Positions 38,254-48,020 of a stretch of 64,000 nt of DNA are shown in pieces. The notes under the pieces are model-generated. The model saw only the letters and a program-made list of their open reading frames with translations. It had not been told where the DNA came from and did no database searches. A program made the position numbers and the translations under genes. This DNA comes from Neodontobutis hainanensis. Lineage: Eukaryota; Chordata; Actinopteri; Gobiiformes; Odontobutidae. The DNA lies in assembly GCA_024349245.1 (NCBI GenBank), contig JALDNG010000806.1, positions 1 to 64,000 of the forward strand, read 5' to 3'. Position 1 is the stretch's first letter, and each line of letters begins with the position of its first letter.

Positions 38254-39980
38254 CTCACCAACTTGGGTTCAACCGGTTGAAAAAAGGCTCTTGGGATAAG
38301 AGAAGAAACAGCTTCACCTTTACAACCTCGTTCAGATTCCTTTGCTTTAACCTTGCAGAACCTTCACAGATGTTAAAAAAAGAATGCATTATTTAGCAAC
38401 ATGTTGAGTATAATCTACATAATAGTTACTAAAATGTAATAGGAATATTATACCCCCACACTCCTCCGTCTGCGTCTCGTGTCTTGGATGAAAAAGACGC
38501 AACCATCATCAATAATAAAATTGTTATCTGTGTTAGTTAATTGTATGTCGGGCCACTAAAGACTACCTGTCTGAAAGAGTACGAGACATTTTCATTTCTG
38601 CAAGCCCTGGATGTACTGGTTTGTTATGGTGAAGACGTAGATGAGTCCCACGGTAAGGTTCTTAATTTACTGGTCTTTGTTCACAATCTCTTATGGTCTA
38701 TGACCAAAAAGACATCTTAAATACAAAAGACAAAAACAATAAGCACTCCTTTAGAGACAGTCACCAGGACAAGCCCAGAGAACAGCAGCTGCTCCTCCAC
38801 ATTAAGAGGAGCTGACAGAGGCTCATTGGTTCTGGAAGCCTTTTGGAGACTTTCTACAAACATGTCCCACCGAGAGAAGGCCTTGTAAATAAGTCTGAAA
38901 AGACTAGACGGGCCGTGCTCACTCATCTGGACTAAGAACACTGTGAAAAGTGAAACAAAATGAAACAGAGCGAAAAGTCCAATGTAGACACCGAGTAGTA
39001 GGTTGAGATGGATGAGCCCTACGTCTCTGATCTAACATGGTTTAAATAATTTTAATAAAAAAAAAAAAGCGGGAATAGAGTTGAATCTAGATTTGTAAAT
39101 AATGTCTTTGTCGCCCTCTTCTGGTGAAAATAGAGAAGTGTTTGAACCAAGTAGAGCACATTGTGTGTAAATACTCTGCCATTGAAAGATTTATATCATA
39201 AAACTGCACTAAACTTTAAGAACCCATTGTATTTGAATATTGTCTTTTTGAAAGTGACCTGACCTGTGATTAAAAATGCATCAAAAGGGAGGTGGCATTA
39301 AACAGAGACCACAATAGAGTCATGTTTTACACTGCTTTATTTCTGCTTAATGTGCAAACTAACTCCAGCATACTAACTATGTAATCTATTGGGTTTTATA
39401 AAAATCACTCGGTGCTCGATTTATTAGTCTGGCTATGTGGCTAAGCTAACTGTAACATACCAAACACATAGTTTGTATAAATGAGCTCATAATTAACGAT
39501 TTACAGCTTCGATCAAATGTTCAAACATGTCCTGCAGCTTTAAAAACACTTGTTCTATTTTATTTATGTGTGCGCATTTTGAATAACAATAATATCCTAC
39601 TTTTCTCTGACCTGTTGAGTAAAGTCAGAAACATTAGGACACGTGGACAAAGTCCGAGCGGACAGTTTCAGACAAACCCTGTCCGTTTTTACAAAAGTGT
39701 CCGGACTGTTTTCGTAGAGGCTAAAACAATGGCGGACATTTTTAAAGTGCCCAAGCGCCTCGTGGTTGTGGCTTGAGCCTGTCGCCAGTTTATGAGCTCG
39801 CTGCTGTTTTTCAAAGCAGCTCAAACTCTGCAGATGTAGTCCTTTTGAACATGGATTACTCCAGAGACGTGTAACGCTAGTGAAGACGGGATTAGCTCCG
39901 ACACTTTCTTCGTTGACTACATTTACACTTTTCTGCAGCAAAGCCTCTAAAACACTTTTAAAATGTGGTCACACTCACAA
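38254..39980. other. Presumed 5' intron/upstream region of zinc-finger A
   Basis: No recognisable gene. Up to 38,505 it is paralogous to the right end of the window. A minus-strand frame at 38,717-38,941 (starting after a TTTTCACAG acceptor-like site, residues MSEHGPSSLFRLIYKAF..) looks fairly protein-like but matches no family I recognise. At 39,108-39,128 the phrase TCGCCCTCTTCTGGTG weakly resembles a CTCF core. Confidence 0.35.
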
Positions 39981-39989
39981 ACAGACAAA

Positions 39990-40165
39990 GACACGGACAA
40001 ACCTGGATTGTTGCAGGCGTCGTCCCAGACGAGACTGAGACTCTGCAGCGGGAGGCGGCAGGAACAGCAGCGGCGTGTTCTGATTGGTCAAGGCAGTCCA
40101 CGTCACTTCTCCGCTGGTAAAAGATGGAGCGTCTCTGGTTTATGTTACTCACAGCGCCCTCTACT
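39990..40165 (-). promoter_or_regulatory. Possible promoter and first exon of zinc-finger A
   Basis: A GC-richer patch in AT-rich surroundings. On the minus strand it shows a CCAAT box (GACCAATCAGAAC, about 40,077-40,090), then a CpG-containing stretch, then a donor-like CAATCCAG/GTTTGT near 40,003. It lies about 1.9 kb upstream of the finger exon in the right orientation. The link to the gene is inference. Confidence 0.25.
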
Positions 40166-42160
40166 GTTCAGACTTGCGCATAAAGCTTGTCAGATCCGTT
40201 AGAATCAAAGTTTAAACGCCATAAAACCATATCAAATATCCACAGGTGTTTTAAACAAGTGCCTCAAACATTTTAGATATTAGTTTGTAACTCTATTTAA
40301 TTTGTGTTTTTGTAAATATGCCACTGACAACGTAAACTATAGGTACCACTTTATATAATGTATAGTAGTATTCGTATATGTATTTTATTTTAATTCTGCT
40401 GGTGTATTCCACTGTAAAACCCTCATTTACTCAAGTAACTATAGTTTTACAACTGTGCTGCATTAGAAATGATCCAGTTCAGGTAAACTTTTGCACCAAT
40501 TAGAATCCATTTGAGCAGACTAACACTTTAATTAAAAGGGAGAGAGAATAATATAATTTTTGTTAAATAATTTATAAAATTCTTAAAGTTAGCAAAGTTA
40601 GGTCATGATTGTCTATTGGAATATAAAAGTATATTTGAGGAGAATGAATGCCTTACTGGAGCTACATTATGGCTCTGTTTTTGTGTCGACTAAAACTCTA
40701 AAGTTACCTTTAGTACAGCCACTCTTTTTGGTAGAGTTTACTCACATTATTTATTTTAGTTAATGTGTAGCCAGAGTTGAATAAAAAGTATGAAAGTCAT
40801 ATCTACAGTAATGGAGTGGCCCTTAAAGAGAGATGGCTTCATGGTGTGTGCAAAGAGAACACAAACGAGGTGGAAACAGTAAAGATGCAGTGTGTAAACC
40901 TCAGGTGGAAACCACGGATGAATGTATGAATGAAAGGTCAAAGTTCAGTGAAATAATCATGAGCTTGAATCCAAGACTGAGAGTTTAACTAAAGACACAG
41001 GACGTGCTTCTTTCACAGCAGTGCTCAGTTTGTCAGCTCGGGGCAGCTGCAGATTGTTCTTTTGAGGTAACTTACTTAAAGAACTCCAACAACAGCATCC
41101 CTTGCACAGAACTTTAGCCCTTCTCTGTGTTGCACTTTACAGCCGGCTCTTTATACGGCTGTTTTTAAATTGTCTGGTTGATTTTATTTATCTACTGTTT
41201 TGACTTTGTCTTTGTCCTAATATTTTGTATTGTATTTAAGGAAACACATATTATTTTTATACATAAGACTGCTTTTTAAGTTCAACAGTGAATTTAAACA
41301 TCGCTTGTTTAAATTGTCGGCTAGTGATTATTTATAATTAATAAATAAAAAAGCTCCTCCGTCACGTTAAACAAAGGGCAGTGGTGACATATAGTCACTC
41401 CACACACAAGGCACTATAAAACTGTAAAAGACAAATGTCTTCCTCTGCTTCACTTTAGTTTAATATGACCTGATGTCTGAGGACCTTTACTGACATCGAT
41501 GAAGACAATAAAATCAAAAGTATGGGAACATCTACAACTAGACTCAGAAGATACAACTCTCACTCGTGGTTGTAACAATAAGACACTAGGTCTTTACAGG
41601 ACAGGACCAGCCTAAACACTACTTATTTCCAGTTCAGAGGTAACTTCTACAGACAAAAACACAGCTGTGTGTTGATGACACGTGGGTCGAAATCAGAACC
41701 CAGGAAGTAGAAGCCTTCACAGAACACATCAACGCAGTAACAAGAACATCAAGTTCACCCGTGAAGATAACTTAGTAAACCGCCTGGCCTTCTGTGCAGT
41801 GGCTATTTGTGACGACAGGAGCTTGGAGGAACTTCTCCAAGTAGCAGTTTAAAGGAAGCCAACACACAAAATCTAAATCAACAGAGTTTCACTCAAGAAC
41901 AACATCAACACCTGAATTGAACAGTGTCACTAACGACTCTCACATCAGGAACAACACTGTCTTTTCAGAGCTAACAACTATGAGACCAGAACAGTCTGAT
42001 CCAATCAGAGTTAATTTCAGGTCCCATGAACCAAAATATGACAAGTCTCAATTGTACTTCATTTTACTGACCACTAGATGTCCTACTTTAGCAATGCGTC
42101 TCATTTAAGCCTCCAGTAATGAGCCACTTTTAAAGACTGTGTCAAAGCTTCAACAAAGGT
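40166..42160. other. Interval without recognised gene
   Basis: AT-rich sequence with only short frames of no recognisable family. No RNA gene or intact transposon was seen. Confidence 0.5.
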
Positions 42161-42161
42161 G

Positions 42162-42193
42162 CTTCTTCTTCTTCTTCTTCTTCTTCTTCTTCT
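42162..42193. repeat. (TTC)n microsatellite
   Basis: About ten TTC repeats. Confidence 0.93.
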
Positions 42194-42659
42194 AGTCGTG
42201 TTAGGATATGTTTAAAGCTGGGAGCGTTAAAGCGTCCCTCTGTGCTTTAGAAAATAATAGAACATGGAAGGTACCTCCAACTAGCATTCTTAAAACTTAC
42301 ATGAGATCATAGAAAAATAAACTTGTGTTTGGTAAAAAAAAAGATCTTATCTATTTTGTGACCTTTGTGCAAAAGAAATACTTTATAAGGTCAGAGCTGG
42401 ACAGTAGTGTTGGTCCAGGAGGCTATGAAGGTTGTGTTGGTTTCAAATGTAGGCCTACGAGGACTATATGTGTAGATATAGTCTTTTCATCACAGTTAAT
42501 AAATGCATCACTCATTCAGTATTTTTCAAATGAATGTAGTTGTTAACCATGGAAACAAGCACACTGTTGAAGCATTATTCAGTCTGTTCCAGTGAGCTCT
42601 GCTGATTTTACACTTGGACCATCCAACTGAACCTTTACTTCAGAAAGGTTTACTTCAAA

Positions 42660-42683
42660 ATGGACTTATTATCACCATTTGCT
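42660..42683 (+). pseudogene. Candidate first coding exon of KCNH-like gene
   Basis: An ATG followed by seven sense codons (MDLLSPFA) runs into the strong donor GCT/GTAAGT. The phase is 0, and it joins in frame to the acceptor at 43,283/43,284. If real, the channel would start with a short leader and lack the eag/PAS domain that normally precedes S1 in this family. Evidence is splice-signal and frame compatibility only. Confidence 0.3.
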
Positions 42684-43283
42684 GTAAGTATAAGTAGCTT
42701 TTGTTTGATTTGACAGACTTTTTTCTTGACTGAAAACATAGCTTAGCTTGATGAAAAGACAATCAAGTAGGCTTAGTATGTTATATTTCTAGTTTATTAG
42801 CAGAAAACTATTTAATAAATTGTTCATTTGTTTGTCTCAAAATAAGCCTAACTACTTTTATTTAAATCCTATTGGAATATCTGTTTTTACTGCGACGGGG
42901 CTTTCGTCTGGTCCTCGGAGTTTCAGAGTTAAATTGTTTTTCTGTCTTTGATGTGTTAATGTTATCTTTTAATTTTTAAATGAGTTAATACAGTCAAAGT
43001 AGCTTTTCTTAGCAGTCCAAGAAAAGGAAGCCTATACTGGACGATCATATTATCACGTTATTAAATTGAAAAATGATTGGTATGAAATATTTTTGTGAGT
43101 TTTCCTCCGCCATGTTGATGATGTAAATGACGTCAACACGGAATGTCGGGCAAATCCATCTCACCTGAGTCTCCGAGCTGTTCCGACTGTAGTCTGTTTA
43201 AGTGCCAAAACGTTTTCCCTGAATGCACCATTAAATTCAAATACTGTCAACACTTTCTAATTGTTCAAGTTTGTTCTTGACAG

Positions 43284-43506
43284 AATGTGTGTGACACAAC
43301 GATCCCGGGACACAGGGCGATGGAGGAGAAGAAGTCCCGCTTCATCATCCCCCGCGGCAGTCGAGGAAAAGCCCTGTGGGACCTGCTCCTACTCACAGCG
43401 ACCTTTTACATCGCTGTCAGCGTTCCTTTTACACTCAGCTTCTCTGATGGAATAGAGCAGGCCACCTTCGAAACAGACGTTGCAGTGGAAATGATTTTCA
43501 TCATCG
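43284..43506 (+). pseudogene. KCNH (Elk-like) exon: S1 to S2
   Basis: Acceptor TTGTTCTTGACAG/AATG and donor ATCATCG/GTAAGAG. The encoded segment includes EEKKSRFIIPRGSRGKALWD, then the S1 helix LLLLTATFYIAVSVPFTLSF, then DVAVEMIFIIG entering S2. This matches the Elk-type pattern (KKSxFI..WDWLILLATFYVAVTVPYN..AVEILFIID). The exon ends in phase 1 and continues into the next exon to give FIID-ILLNF. Elk channels (KCNH3/4/8) are voltage-gated potassium channels of the plasma membrane, mainly neuronal. Residue patterns fit Elk better than Erg; the exact paralogue is not determined. Confidence 0.72.
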
Positions 43507-43690
43507 GTAAGAGTACAATTATAACTCAAATCTGAGTCAACCTCAAAGTAACTGTAGGGTATAGGCCTACCTTTTATTACTGCATCAACTGCATCATACT
43601 GTACTGTAAAAAATATAAGTTTTATATGTAGTATTGTATTCCTCACCGACATGTTTTCTTCTGTATTTCATTTAAATATTGTGTTTTCAG

Positions 43691-43838
43691 ACATCCTCCT
43701 GAACTTCTGCACCACCTTCGTGAATGAAGCCGGTCAGGAGGTGTCCGATGTACGCTTCATTTGAAAGAACTACGTCACCTCCTGGTTCTTGGTCGACCTG
43801 ATAGCTGCTTTGCCCTTTGACCTGTTTGTCCCCCAGGG
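43691..43838 (+). pseudogene. KCNH (Elk-like) exon: S2 to S3, with stop
   Basis: Acceptor GTGTTTTCAG/ACATCC. The encoded text begins ILLNFCTTFVNEAGQEVSDV, then has TGA at 43,762-43,764, then KNYVTSWFLVDLIAALPFDLF, the canonical S3 of KCNH channels. The 3' boundary is unclear. The only nearby GT (GGG/GTACTGG, about 43,838) gives a phase that does not fit the next exon, which starts in phase 0. The in-frame stop and the awkward donor both point to loss of function. Confidence 0.72.
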
Positions 43839-44182
43839 GTACTGGACACAGTCACATGTTTCTCTCATTCTATATGTGCTCTGGCCTTTAACTGCATCTT
43901 CAATAAGGGCTGTTATAATGATAAGTGTTCACTAAAAGTCATTCCTAAACTTTAGTTTTAGTCAAATGTCATGTGGTGTTTTCAGCTCATAAATACAAAC
44001 TCATAATGTTGCTGTTCACAGAGTGATTGAGAGATCAGGTAGAGTCATTTCAACACTGCTATCACCCCACTTTAATCTGCAATCTGTTTAAAGTCTGAAT
44101 AAATATACACATCTACATTAGTTTAAGCTAAAGCACCCGACTTGTTTTTGAATAAATATTTTTACATCTTTTTTCTTCTTAG

Positions 44183-44426
44183 ACAACTTCAGTTCGTCTG
44201 CTCAAGGCTACACGCCTGCTCCGTCTGCTGCGTCTGCTGCGTCTGCTGCGTCTGCTGCGTCTGCTGCGTCTGCTCCGTCTGCTCCAGAGGCTGGAGCCTT
44301 ATTCACAGCACAGCTCCTTGGTACTGGTCTTCCTCATGTCCGTCTACGTTCTGCTGGCTCACTGGTTGGCCTGCAGCTGGTACGCTTTTGGGCGTGAGGA
44401 GATGAATACTGGCCAATGGAATGCTG
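44183..44426 (+). pseudogene. KCNH exon: expanded S4, S5 start
   Basis: Acceptor TTCTTCTTAG/ACAACT and donor AATGCTG/GTGAGT. It reads TTSVRLLKAT, then eight consecutive RLL triplets (44,213-44,284), then QRLEPYSQHSSLVLVFLMSVYVLLAHWLACSWYAFG (S4-S5 linker and S5). Elk channels normally show about three such triplets (..VRLLRLLRLLQKLDRYSQ). The extra length comes from a 9-bp tandem repeat CGTCTGCTG, with exact repeats in the middle and variants at the ends. S4 is the voltage sensor, so five added arginine-bearing turns would be drastic. The locus may no longer be under constraint. Confidence 0.78.
44213..44284 (+). repeat. 9-bp minisatellite inside S4 (CGTCTGCTG)n
   Basis: Eight 9-bp units: the first CGCCTGCTC, five exact CGTCTGCTG, and the last two CGTCTGCTC. 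All are in frame as Arg-Leu-Leu. The homogeneous centre flanked by variant edges is typical of replication slippage or unequal exchange. Confidence 0.95.
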
Positions 44427-44800
44427 GTGAGTTGAATTCTGCTCACATTCAGCAAGAACCACTCCAGAGAATAATCGATATTTAACTCTGTAGTCTTTCA
44501 AACAAATACTCAACTATGATTCCTAAATGCAACTTCAAAAAGGAAAACCATATGTATTAGGTTTTATTCCGTTGCATTGACCTAAAACAAGTTTTACTCT
44601 TAACTCATGTCTTATAAATATTTAGAGCCTTGAGTTCCTGCAGCAATGAAACGATCAGACGACAGAACGAGGACAACATAGAGGCATTTAAATAAAACGT
44701 TTAGCTTTTCATAAAGTGTAGGCCGATTGTTGAATTGTGCTTTGATCCTAAAATGTTTTTATATAAAATCCTGTAATGTTTATGTTCTGTAAAACATGTT

Positions 44801-44816
44801 GGGCGCCCCCTGGTGT
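44801..44816. promoter_or_regulatory. CTCF-like core in KCNH intron
   Basis: GGGCGCCCCCTGGTGT matches the CTCF core closely. It sits in the intron between the S4/S5 and pore exons. Motif by eye only. Confidence 0.3.
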
Positions 44817-44993
44817 GGGTGCTGATAATAACAATAGCCCCTTTTCATTGACACCTCTTTGAACACTATCGATGTCTGCTTTATGACACATGAACACATT
44901 AGGATCCTACAATAAATGTTAGAGCTGTAAAATAGATGTACTGACATTTAAGACAATAAAAGGAATCATCTGTCTTCCTCTGCTGCTTTAAAG

Positions 44994-45185
44994 GATGGCT
45001 CCATGAGTTGGGCCAGCGTCAGGACACGCCTTACATCAACCGCACGATGGGCCCGTCCACCCAGAGCTGCTACATTACTGCCCTTTACTTTACAATAAGC
45101 AGCTTGAGCACCGTGGGCTTCGGAAACGTCAGTGCCAACACTGATCACGAGATGATCTTTTCCATCTGGGCCATGATTATTGGTG
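44994..45185 (+). pseudogene. KCNH (Elk-like) exon: turret and pore
   Basis: Acceptor GCTTTAAAG/GATGG joins in phase to the previous exon (N-A-G-W-L-H-E-L-G). The segment holds the turret (GQRQDTPYINRTMGPSTQ), the pore helix (YITALYFTISSLSTV) and the selectivity filter GFGN, followed by VSANTDHEMIFSIWAMIIG (start of S6). Elk channels carry SVGFGNVSANT; here the residue before the filter Val is Thr (STVGFGNVSANT). Donor ATTGGTG/GTAAGT, phase 1. This exon shows no lesion. Confidence 0.8.
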
Positions 45186-45341
45186 GTAAGTCTGAAACTC
45201 TGTGACATGTTGGAATAAAGGCTCAGGGAAAGACTGGTGTGTAGCAGGATGCTTATTAGCAGCTCGTGGCCATGCAGTGATACCAATAAATGGATTATAA
45301 TTATATTAAGTATCGCTAACCTTTTCATTCTGCCTACACAG

Positions 45342-45400
45342 CACTCATGCATGTCCTCGTCTTTGGTAACGTGACGGCCATCATTCAGCGGCTGTGTTAG
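45342..45400 (+). pseudogene. KCNH (Elk-like) exon: end of S6, then stop
   Basis: Acceptor TGCCTACACAG/CACTC joins in phase to give ALMHVLVFGNVTAIIQRLC, the end of S6, followed by TAG at 45,398-45,400. In the family this position continues into the C-linker (IIQRMYSR..). The C-linker and cyclic-nucleotide-binding homology domain were not found in the following 4 kb. Either the gene is truncated here or the downstream exons are lost. Confidence 0.72.
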
Positions 45401-46250
45401 GGTGAGACCTGGTTAGCGGCTAGATGTCAGTGGTACGACAAGCAATGATGATCTGGACTCAAGAGTTGGCATAGACCTCTGTTTTTCTTTTTATTTCTCT
45501 TTCTTTTCAATAAATAAATAAATTCCAAAAGTGCTAGGTGCAAAGTGCAATGGAGGAAGGATGAGCTCAGTTCTCTCCAGTCAACTCTCTAAGTGGCAGT
45601 AACACAGCAACTCCTCAACAACATCTACAACAAACCACCACCCCCATTTTGTGGAATGATTTGAAGCAGCTTAAATACTTTCCCACTAATTGGGTAAAAC
45701 CAAATCCTTCCCCCCAGGTAAGTTCCTTAACATTAGCTTTTCTTAAAACAATGTTAATAACCTCCCAAAGCAATACTAAACAATAATCCATATTTACAAC
45801 CCAAAACCAATTCACAAACTCTAAAACCCAATACTTAAGACTTCTTTAAAATCCCTTAATCAAAAACACTGTTAAGTTTCCTCCCCTCTCCCTTCTCCTG
45901 CCTTGGTCTGGCCCGGAACCTTTTTAATGTTGGTTGTTCCTCCGGGGACTCTTTTGGCCAGACACCTGGAGACAAGGAACAAAAGAGGTGAGTAAAACCA
46001 ACACACAGCAACACAACCTTTACACCAAGCACACCTATTGCACATTTCTCAATTAGTTCTAATTGTTTGTTCTTATTCCAGACCGGCAGCCATCCTCCCA
46101 AGTGCAGATCCGCAGGTGGAACCACAAACCAATCAATAAATAATTTCTTAAAACCAACTGTGTGCAATGTCCTTTATGTGCAAATTCACGTTTGTTTAAA
46201 GTGCTGCGTGCTTCATTACAGTTCTGTAACGGACTGTCTGTTCGTTACAG
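45401..46250. other. Interval without recognised gene
   Basis: No KCNH C-linker or cyclic-nucleotide-binding homology sequence and no mobile element seen. Confidence 0.5.
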
Positions 46251-46385
46251 GCTGTATGAACACTAGGCTAAGAAACATGAAAAGTCAAAAGAAGAAATCA
46301 CACAGAAGTCGAAGGGAACACAAACTGTCCACTCTTCCTGCAGAACTTCCCACACAAGCCTGTCACTACAGCCTTCAGCTTCGAG
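46251..46385 (+). other. Unassigned candidate exon
   Basis: Acceptor-like TTCGTTACAG and donor-like CTTCGAG/GTATT bound an open stretch of 135 nt that reads CMNTRLRNMKSQKKKSH.. and ends HYSLQLR. It is basic and of unknown family. It follows the channel exons on the same strand, but I see no homology to KCNH C-termini, so it may be chance. Confidence 0.2.
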
Positions 46386-46666
46386 GTATTATCACTGGAA
46401 AACCCAAACACGAGCAATAGAACCTACAGAAGACAGAATACAAACTAAAACCCTAAAACCCTAACCCTGCAACATAATCATGTGCATCAAATAAAGTCAG
46501 ATGCACAATATCCACGGCCTACATAACGTTAGCGTGTTATTCATGGAAGTCCTACACATGGCTTGACACTAGTTTATTGAGTTCAGGTGTTTGCTCTGTT
46601 CTAACTTTGAAATGCTTCTGCAACCATTGTTACCTGGTTACATTAACCTTTTGACCCTCTTTTCAG

Positions 46667-46716
46667 GCCTGAAAATGAGATGGAACTCAATAATCCTCGT
46701 GAACCACAAGCACAAG
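46667..46716 (+). other. Unassigned candidate exon
   Basis: Acceptor CTCTTTTCAG and donor CACAAG/GTAAAC flank 50 nt. One frame reads PENEMELNNPREPQAQ and joins in phase with the next candidate (47,393-47,439, reading SSPAPATLRLESEVK). Splice signals look genuine, but no family is recognised. Confidence 0.22.
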
Positions 46717-47392
46717 GTAAACCAACTAGACTTTTGTAACTATCCCAGGTCTCAGGGGAATTAGGAAAACACAGAGTCATGAATAAACCACTAGTAGTCA
46801 CTAAGTAGCAGGGCAAACAAGAGGACGACTGACAGATCAGGTCAAGGGTCTCGAGAGTGAAAAGACTCAATAATGATTAATAATTATTTCAGTTTTCTTT
46901 GTCATTTTAAATAAGATCGAACCAACAAGCGTCCTTTTAATAAAAGTCAGAGATTCTACTTTATTTTAATTGTAGAGTCCAAATTGCCAATAAATAAGGC
47001 ACTACAAGGACGCTATCCAAATAATGTGTAAAAACAAAATTTATATTTGTTAAAGACCAAATCCAAACTAGCCGTCTGCTCTGGCAATAAACATAACAGA
47101 ATTCATACAAATAACCTACTCTAGCCAGTATCCAGACCAAATGAACTTCCCTCCACACTGGTCCCCAGTGACACTGTTTAGGTCAGAGTAAATGATAAAA
47201 GTGAAACTCAAACGCGTCACCCAAAGGCAGACACTTTAACATGGCTCACACTGCATCATAAATGCTTTTGAACTTTGGAACATGCAAGGTGCTTTTCCAG
47301 ATGATGTTATCATTCTGAAAACTCCAGAGAAGTTGCATAAGTGGACTGAATAAAGCCAAGATGTACTTTGTGATTCGTTCTCATTTCCCCAG

Positions 47393-47439
47393 AGTCCAGT
47401 CCGGCTCCTGCAACTCTACGGCTGGAGTCGGAGGTCAAG
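47393..47439 (+). other. Unassigned candidate exon
   Basis: Acceptor CATTTCCCCAG and donor GTCAAG/GTAACT bound 47 nt. See the candidate at 46,667-46,716 for the shared frame. Confidence 0.22.
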
Positions 47440-47962
47440 GTAACTCCACCAGAGTGTTAAAAATAATGCAATATATACTCTTGATTAATCGTTTTTGTCT
47501 CGGTGGCTCTTCTTCAACAAAATACAGACCTTCATTATGGATTCCAGCCACGTGTTTATTTCCGACAGTCCTGAGTTCTCTGAGCGGCTGAAGGTTTAGT
47601 CGAGAGATTTGACAGTGAACCTTCGCCGTCGTTTCAGTCCTGCTCATAGCAGTGCGAGTTAATAAACTATAACTATCACTATTCCTGAAGAAAAGCTGGG
47701 ATTGCCTCTTTAATGCCTTACGATTATTCCTGAAATGAGATTAAAGAAGCGGTAGATAAAAAGTAGTAATAGAAGAAAGTAGCTGAAAGTGGCCAAAAGT
47801 GCGCCTACACCAAACATTAGCTGAACGCAATGGAATACAAAGTTCACACTGCAGCGTGAGAAACCAGCGACTGTTTTCTCTCAGTGAGTCAAAAACACAG
47901 AAGAAAGAAGGATCTGTGCACAGGAACCTTTAAAACAAATACTCCCCGATTTAAACTCTCCC

Positions 47963-48020
47963 CAGTTCATACTGCTGTTGTGCCCTTGGGCAAGACCCCC
48001 TGGCTCCGGAGCCACAGCTC
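47963..48020 (+). mobile_element. SINE remnant
   Basis: CAGTTCATACTGCTGTTGTG and CCCTTGGGCAAGACC match the middle of the SINE at 33,285-33,497 in the opposite orientation. Head and tail are missing. Confidence 0.5.

Larger units (their letters stand above)
33200..38505. repeat. Segmental duplication copy A
   Basis: Sequence here recurs in the same order and orientation at about 56,613-63,985. Shared landmarks are the TAGCACTTGG fragment, the AATCAAATACAC block, LINE 3' ends, the TCTGTTCAGAACGAGAG block, a LINE C-terminal fragment, the zinc-finger exon and the TCCTCCGTCTGCG block upstream of it. Copy A has the SINE and a perfect hairpin; copy B has a Gypsy fragment and an internal deletion. 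Confidence 0.85.

Noticed and set aside
39597..39941. 114-codon minus-strand frame upstream of zinc-finger A
   Set aside because: No recognisable domain, no supporting splice sites and ordinary composition; probably chance.
44142..44405. Cys-rich frame (VCCVCC..) over the S4 exon
   Set aside because: Off-frame reading of the CGTCTGCTG repeat; the frame giving S4-S5 joins adjacent exons in phase and matches KCNH.
44966..45352. Minus-strand 128-codon frame
   Set aside because: Antisense to the pore exon, which has splice sites and a clear selectivity filter on the plus strand.
46446..46468. Telomere-like CCCTAA repeats
   Set aside because: Only about three imperfect units; too short to indicate an interstitial telomere.
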